A stretch of 64,000 bases of DNA from contig NC_065574.1 in assembly GCF_937616625.2 (NCBI RefSeq), forward strand, positions 3,534,001-3,598,000. The letters are read 5' to 3'. This document shows, in pieces, positions 61,645 through 64,000 of this stretch; positions within the stretch are counted from its first letter, which is position 1, and every line of letters starts with the position of its first letter. Source of the DNA: Mercurialis annua. Lineage: Eukaryota > Streptophyta > Magnoliopsida > Malpighiales > Euphorbiaceae. The notes beneath the pieces are model-generated. The model was not told the origin of the DNA, did no database searches, and saw only the letters and a list, made by a program, of their open reading frames with translations. A program made the translations under genes and the position numbers.

Positions 61645-63832
61645 TGTAATACCCCAAAATATTTTAAGATAATTACGTCGTGCCACGTGTCGAGATTTCC
61701 GATAAATTAAATTAAGGAGAATTTAATTTGATTATATCGGAAATTTAGAATAAAAATCTAATGAGTCAATTAGCGGGATTTAAGGAGTTAATGTTGAAAA
61801 TTTGGATGTGGAGGTATTTTGGGGCTAAATTGCAAATTATGCAAAGTTTAGGGGCTAAAGTGCAAATTAGCCAATTAAGCCCGAAAATAGAGATTTGAGG
61901 ATTTTCGATGGAAATCTATATTTTAAGTTAGTATTATTAATTCGGAGATAAATAATACGTATATGAATTAATAGTACGATTAATTGAATAAGTTTTGGAT
62001 TAAATTGAAACTTTTGAAAAGTTTCAAGGACCAAATGGCAAGTTAGCCATTATACATATGATTCAACCTTCAGATGAAGGTTACAGAACCTTCATCTCCT
62101 TTCTTTCTCTTTCTCATTTCTCTCGCTCGTTTCATACGGTTCCATCGCTCGATTCCGTTTCTCGTCCATTTTCGACGTTTAATAGCTCGAATTGATCGTA
62201 CTCTCGAGGCGAATCACGGTAAGCTTGACGTTTTACCGTTTCGTTGATTATATTTTAAGTTATATCGATTCAAAGTTTTAGGCCACGAAACGATTTTATC
62301 GTTTTATCGAGTATAGGATTGATATATAGCGTTTTGAGCTTAGAATACGCGTTTTGGTTGAGTTTGGAGCGTTTTTGCGTATATAGCAGGACGGGAACCC
62401 CGGAAATCGATTCTGGGGGATCGTGCACGACTGTACACGATCGTGTACTGTGGTACACGAACGTGTACTTGAGGTACACGAACGTGTACTAAAGTACACG
62501 AACGTGTACCATCATATGGTACACGAACGTGTACCAAGGTACACGAACGTGTACCTCCCTGCACGGGCGTGCACCCTTCGATTCTCGCACCCTGATTTTT
62601 CGTACTTCGATTGAATTAATTACGCGTATTGAATCGGAAATCGAATAGTAGTTAACCTAATGAGGTTATAAGAAGATTGAATTGGAAGTAATTTGCGATC
62701 CGTAAACGAGTTTGATATCGTTTAATGGGATATGCGTGGGAAGCACGACGATTAATAAGAGTTCAATATGTCGAGTCTCGAGTCTAGAATCAATCTTAGA
62801 ATAGGATTCTGATGTGAGTCAAATGTTTTGAAATTGTTTTAGATCCAGCGAGGCAAGAAGGAGCTGGACCAGGAGCTCGGGAAGCTTGACGTTTCTAAAG
62901 CCCCGGCGTATTTTTGGATAAGCGTTTTCTGTGAGTTTATACGATTTGCTTTTAAAGTATTTATTTAAGCAATTATTATATATTGCTTTATATTTAAATT
63001 GCATGTTTTATATGCGAATTCTTTTTATGAATTGCATATGCTGGATTTGAAACCAGTATTGATCCGATGGAACGTGCTACCTATTGGGCGACAATAGGAC
63101 TGTGTGATCACCAGTTTTGATATAACTCAGCTGGGAGCTGATGATGAATATGAAATTTACGATTGAGTTATGATTTAGATACGCAGAGTGAACTCGGCTA
63201 CGGTGTAGCCTGGAAGTCCCCGTATCTAGTGGCTGGGCCACCAGCGAGTTGGACTCGCGATTGATATTTATGATTGGGTTGATCGATTGATTATTAGTAC
63301 GTTTGAGGATTAAGGTTTCAATCGGATCCTGTACTTGGCTGCATATGATTGATTACGATTTTATGTTTTATTTGAATACTTACTAGTAAATGTATGAACT
63401 CACTCAGTATATCCCAATATACTGACCCCTCACAGATTTCCTTTCAGGATAAAGACGCTTTGAAGCAACGGACTTCTATCCTACTTCCAGAAGTCTGTAT
63501 TTTTGAGTATGTAAAGAAACAGTACTTTACTCTTACAGCTGCAGTAGATAAGTGTTTTGTAAGTCAGCTTGTATGTATAGTTTTCTGTAAATATAACTTT
63601 AAACGTTTTAAAGTTTTAAACGTTTTACGCTTGCTGCGTTATATATATTGTGACTGCCAGAGGATATGTGTACCTGGCATGTGTGCTTCTGCATGACACG
63701 TGATTGCTTATGTCATGCATGACGTTTGTGTTTTGCGAAATATTATTTTACGTTTTTAGGCTTGCTACGGGTTTCGGAGCAACCACTCCCATTCCCTAGC
63801 GCCGGTCTCGGCTCTGAGATTGGGTCGTGACA
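61645..63832 (+). mobile_element. Chromovirus 3' LTR, forward, complete
   Basis: 2188 bp from TGTAATACCCC to GGGTCGTGACA, following the pol fragment and its purine tract, so it is the 3' LTR of that element. The open stretch at 63394-63696 is LTR sequence repeated at 58743-58967 and not a gene. Confidence 0.9.
62420..62575. repeat. Array of GTACACGWWCGTGTAC palindromes, forward LTR
   Basis: Six units at 62433-62448, 62453-62468, 62474-62489, 62494-62509, 62519-62534 and 62539-62554. The unit count and order are kept relative to the inverted LTR although the flanks have diverged. Confidence 0.9.
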
Positions 63833-64000
63833 AAGTAATACTAACTCAAAAATACATATTTCCATCAAAAATCCTCAAATCTCTATTTTCGGGCTTAATT
63901 GGCTAATTTGCACTTTAGCCCCTAAACTTTGCATAATTTGCAATTTAGCCCCAAAATACCTCCACATCCAAATTTTCAACATTAACTCCTTAAATCCCGC
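63833..64000 (-). mobile_element. Third chromovirus LTR fragment, reverse, runs off the window
   Basis: From about 63836 the sequence appears identical to 60475-60639 of the reverse LTR over its whole visible length, and differs from the same stretch of the forward LTR. It is therefore a sister of the reverse LTR, entered part-way along. Confidence 0.85.

Noticed and set aside
1..64000. CRISPR arrays, bacterial operons, plasmid or phage modules
   Set aside because: The window is plant nuclear DNA with spliced genes; no regularly spaced direct repeats with unique spacers were seen. The palindrome arrays in the LTRs have short irregular spacers and are not CRISPR.

Overview
The window is nuclear DNA of a eudicot plant. 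It is AT-rich, its genes have GT-AG introns (17 exons in one, 19 in another), the gene families are plant-specific (LOB-domain, NDR1/HIN1-like, E-class PPR), and the intergenic space is packed with plant LTR retrotransposons, hAT and Mutator-type miniature elements and foldbacks. The species cannot be named from the sequence.

Layout. 1-13.6 kb holds no intact gene: a Mutator-type MITE with a 9-bp target duplication (502-1015), a tandem array of broken minus-strand gene modules (about 1.7-5.0 kb), two hAT-like non-autonomous elements (5202-6317, 8846-9419) and another MITE (12445-12797). 13.7-14.5 kb is an NDR1/HIN1-like membrane protein gene (-). 14.5-20.2 kb is a MITE-rich spacer. 20.4-26.2 kb is a complete mitochondrial chaperonin-60 gene of the HSP60-3A type, 27.2-29.4 kb an intronless E-class PPR gene, and 31.9-33.0 kb an intronless GDP-mannose 4,6-dehydratase gene (-). 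Between the last two lie a collinear, deletion-ridden copy of the BGAL17 gene and a block also found at 42 kb.

33.1-41.2 kb is a foldback DNA element split by a complete, young, non-autonomous Athila-type LTR element (34201-41074; TSD ACATA; 1612-bp LTRs; tRNA-Asp-type primer site; truncated gag, no pol). Then come a dead LINE tail (41.4-41.8 kb), a LOB-domain gene (43.1-43.8 kb, -), a five-exon Mediator MED9 gene (45.9-47.1 kb, -), a 64-residue membrane-type protein gene (49.1 kb, +) and a complete 19-exon BGAL17-type beta-galactosidase gene (49.7-56.2 kb, -). A MULE with a transposase gene starts about 220 bp from BGAL17. Its coding region is broken at 58530 by a nest of chromovirus (Ty3/gypsy, Tekay-like) pieces: an inverted LTR, an integrase-chromodomain fragment, a second LTR in the opposite orientation, then part of a third LTR running off the window.

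The cellular genes are ordinary single-copy or housekeeping genes and do not form a pathway cluster. The unusual content is the transposon architecture: two unrelated LTR families that both carry arrays of 16-bp self-complementary motifs, a nest whose history can be read as one insertion plus one deletion and predicts the sequence just past the window edge, and a BGAL17 ghost locus suggesting an old tandem duplication.
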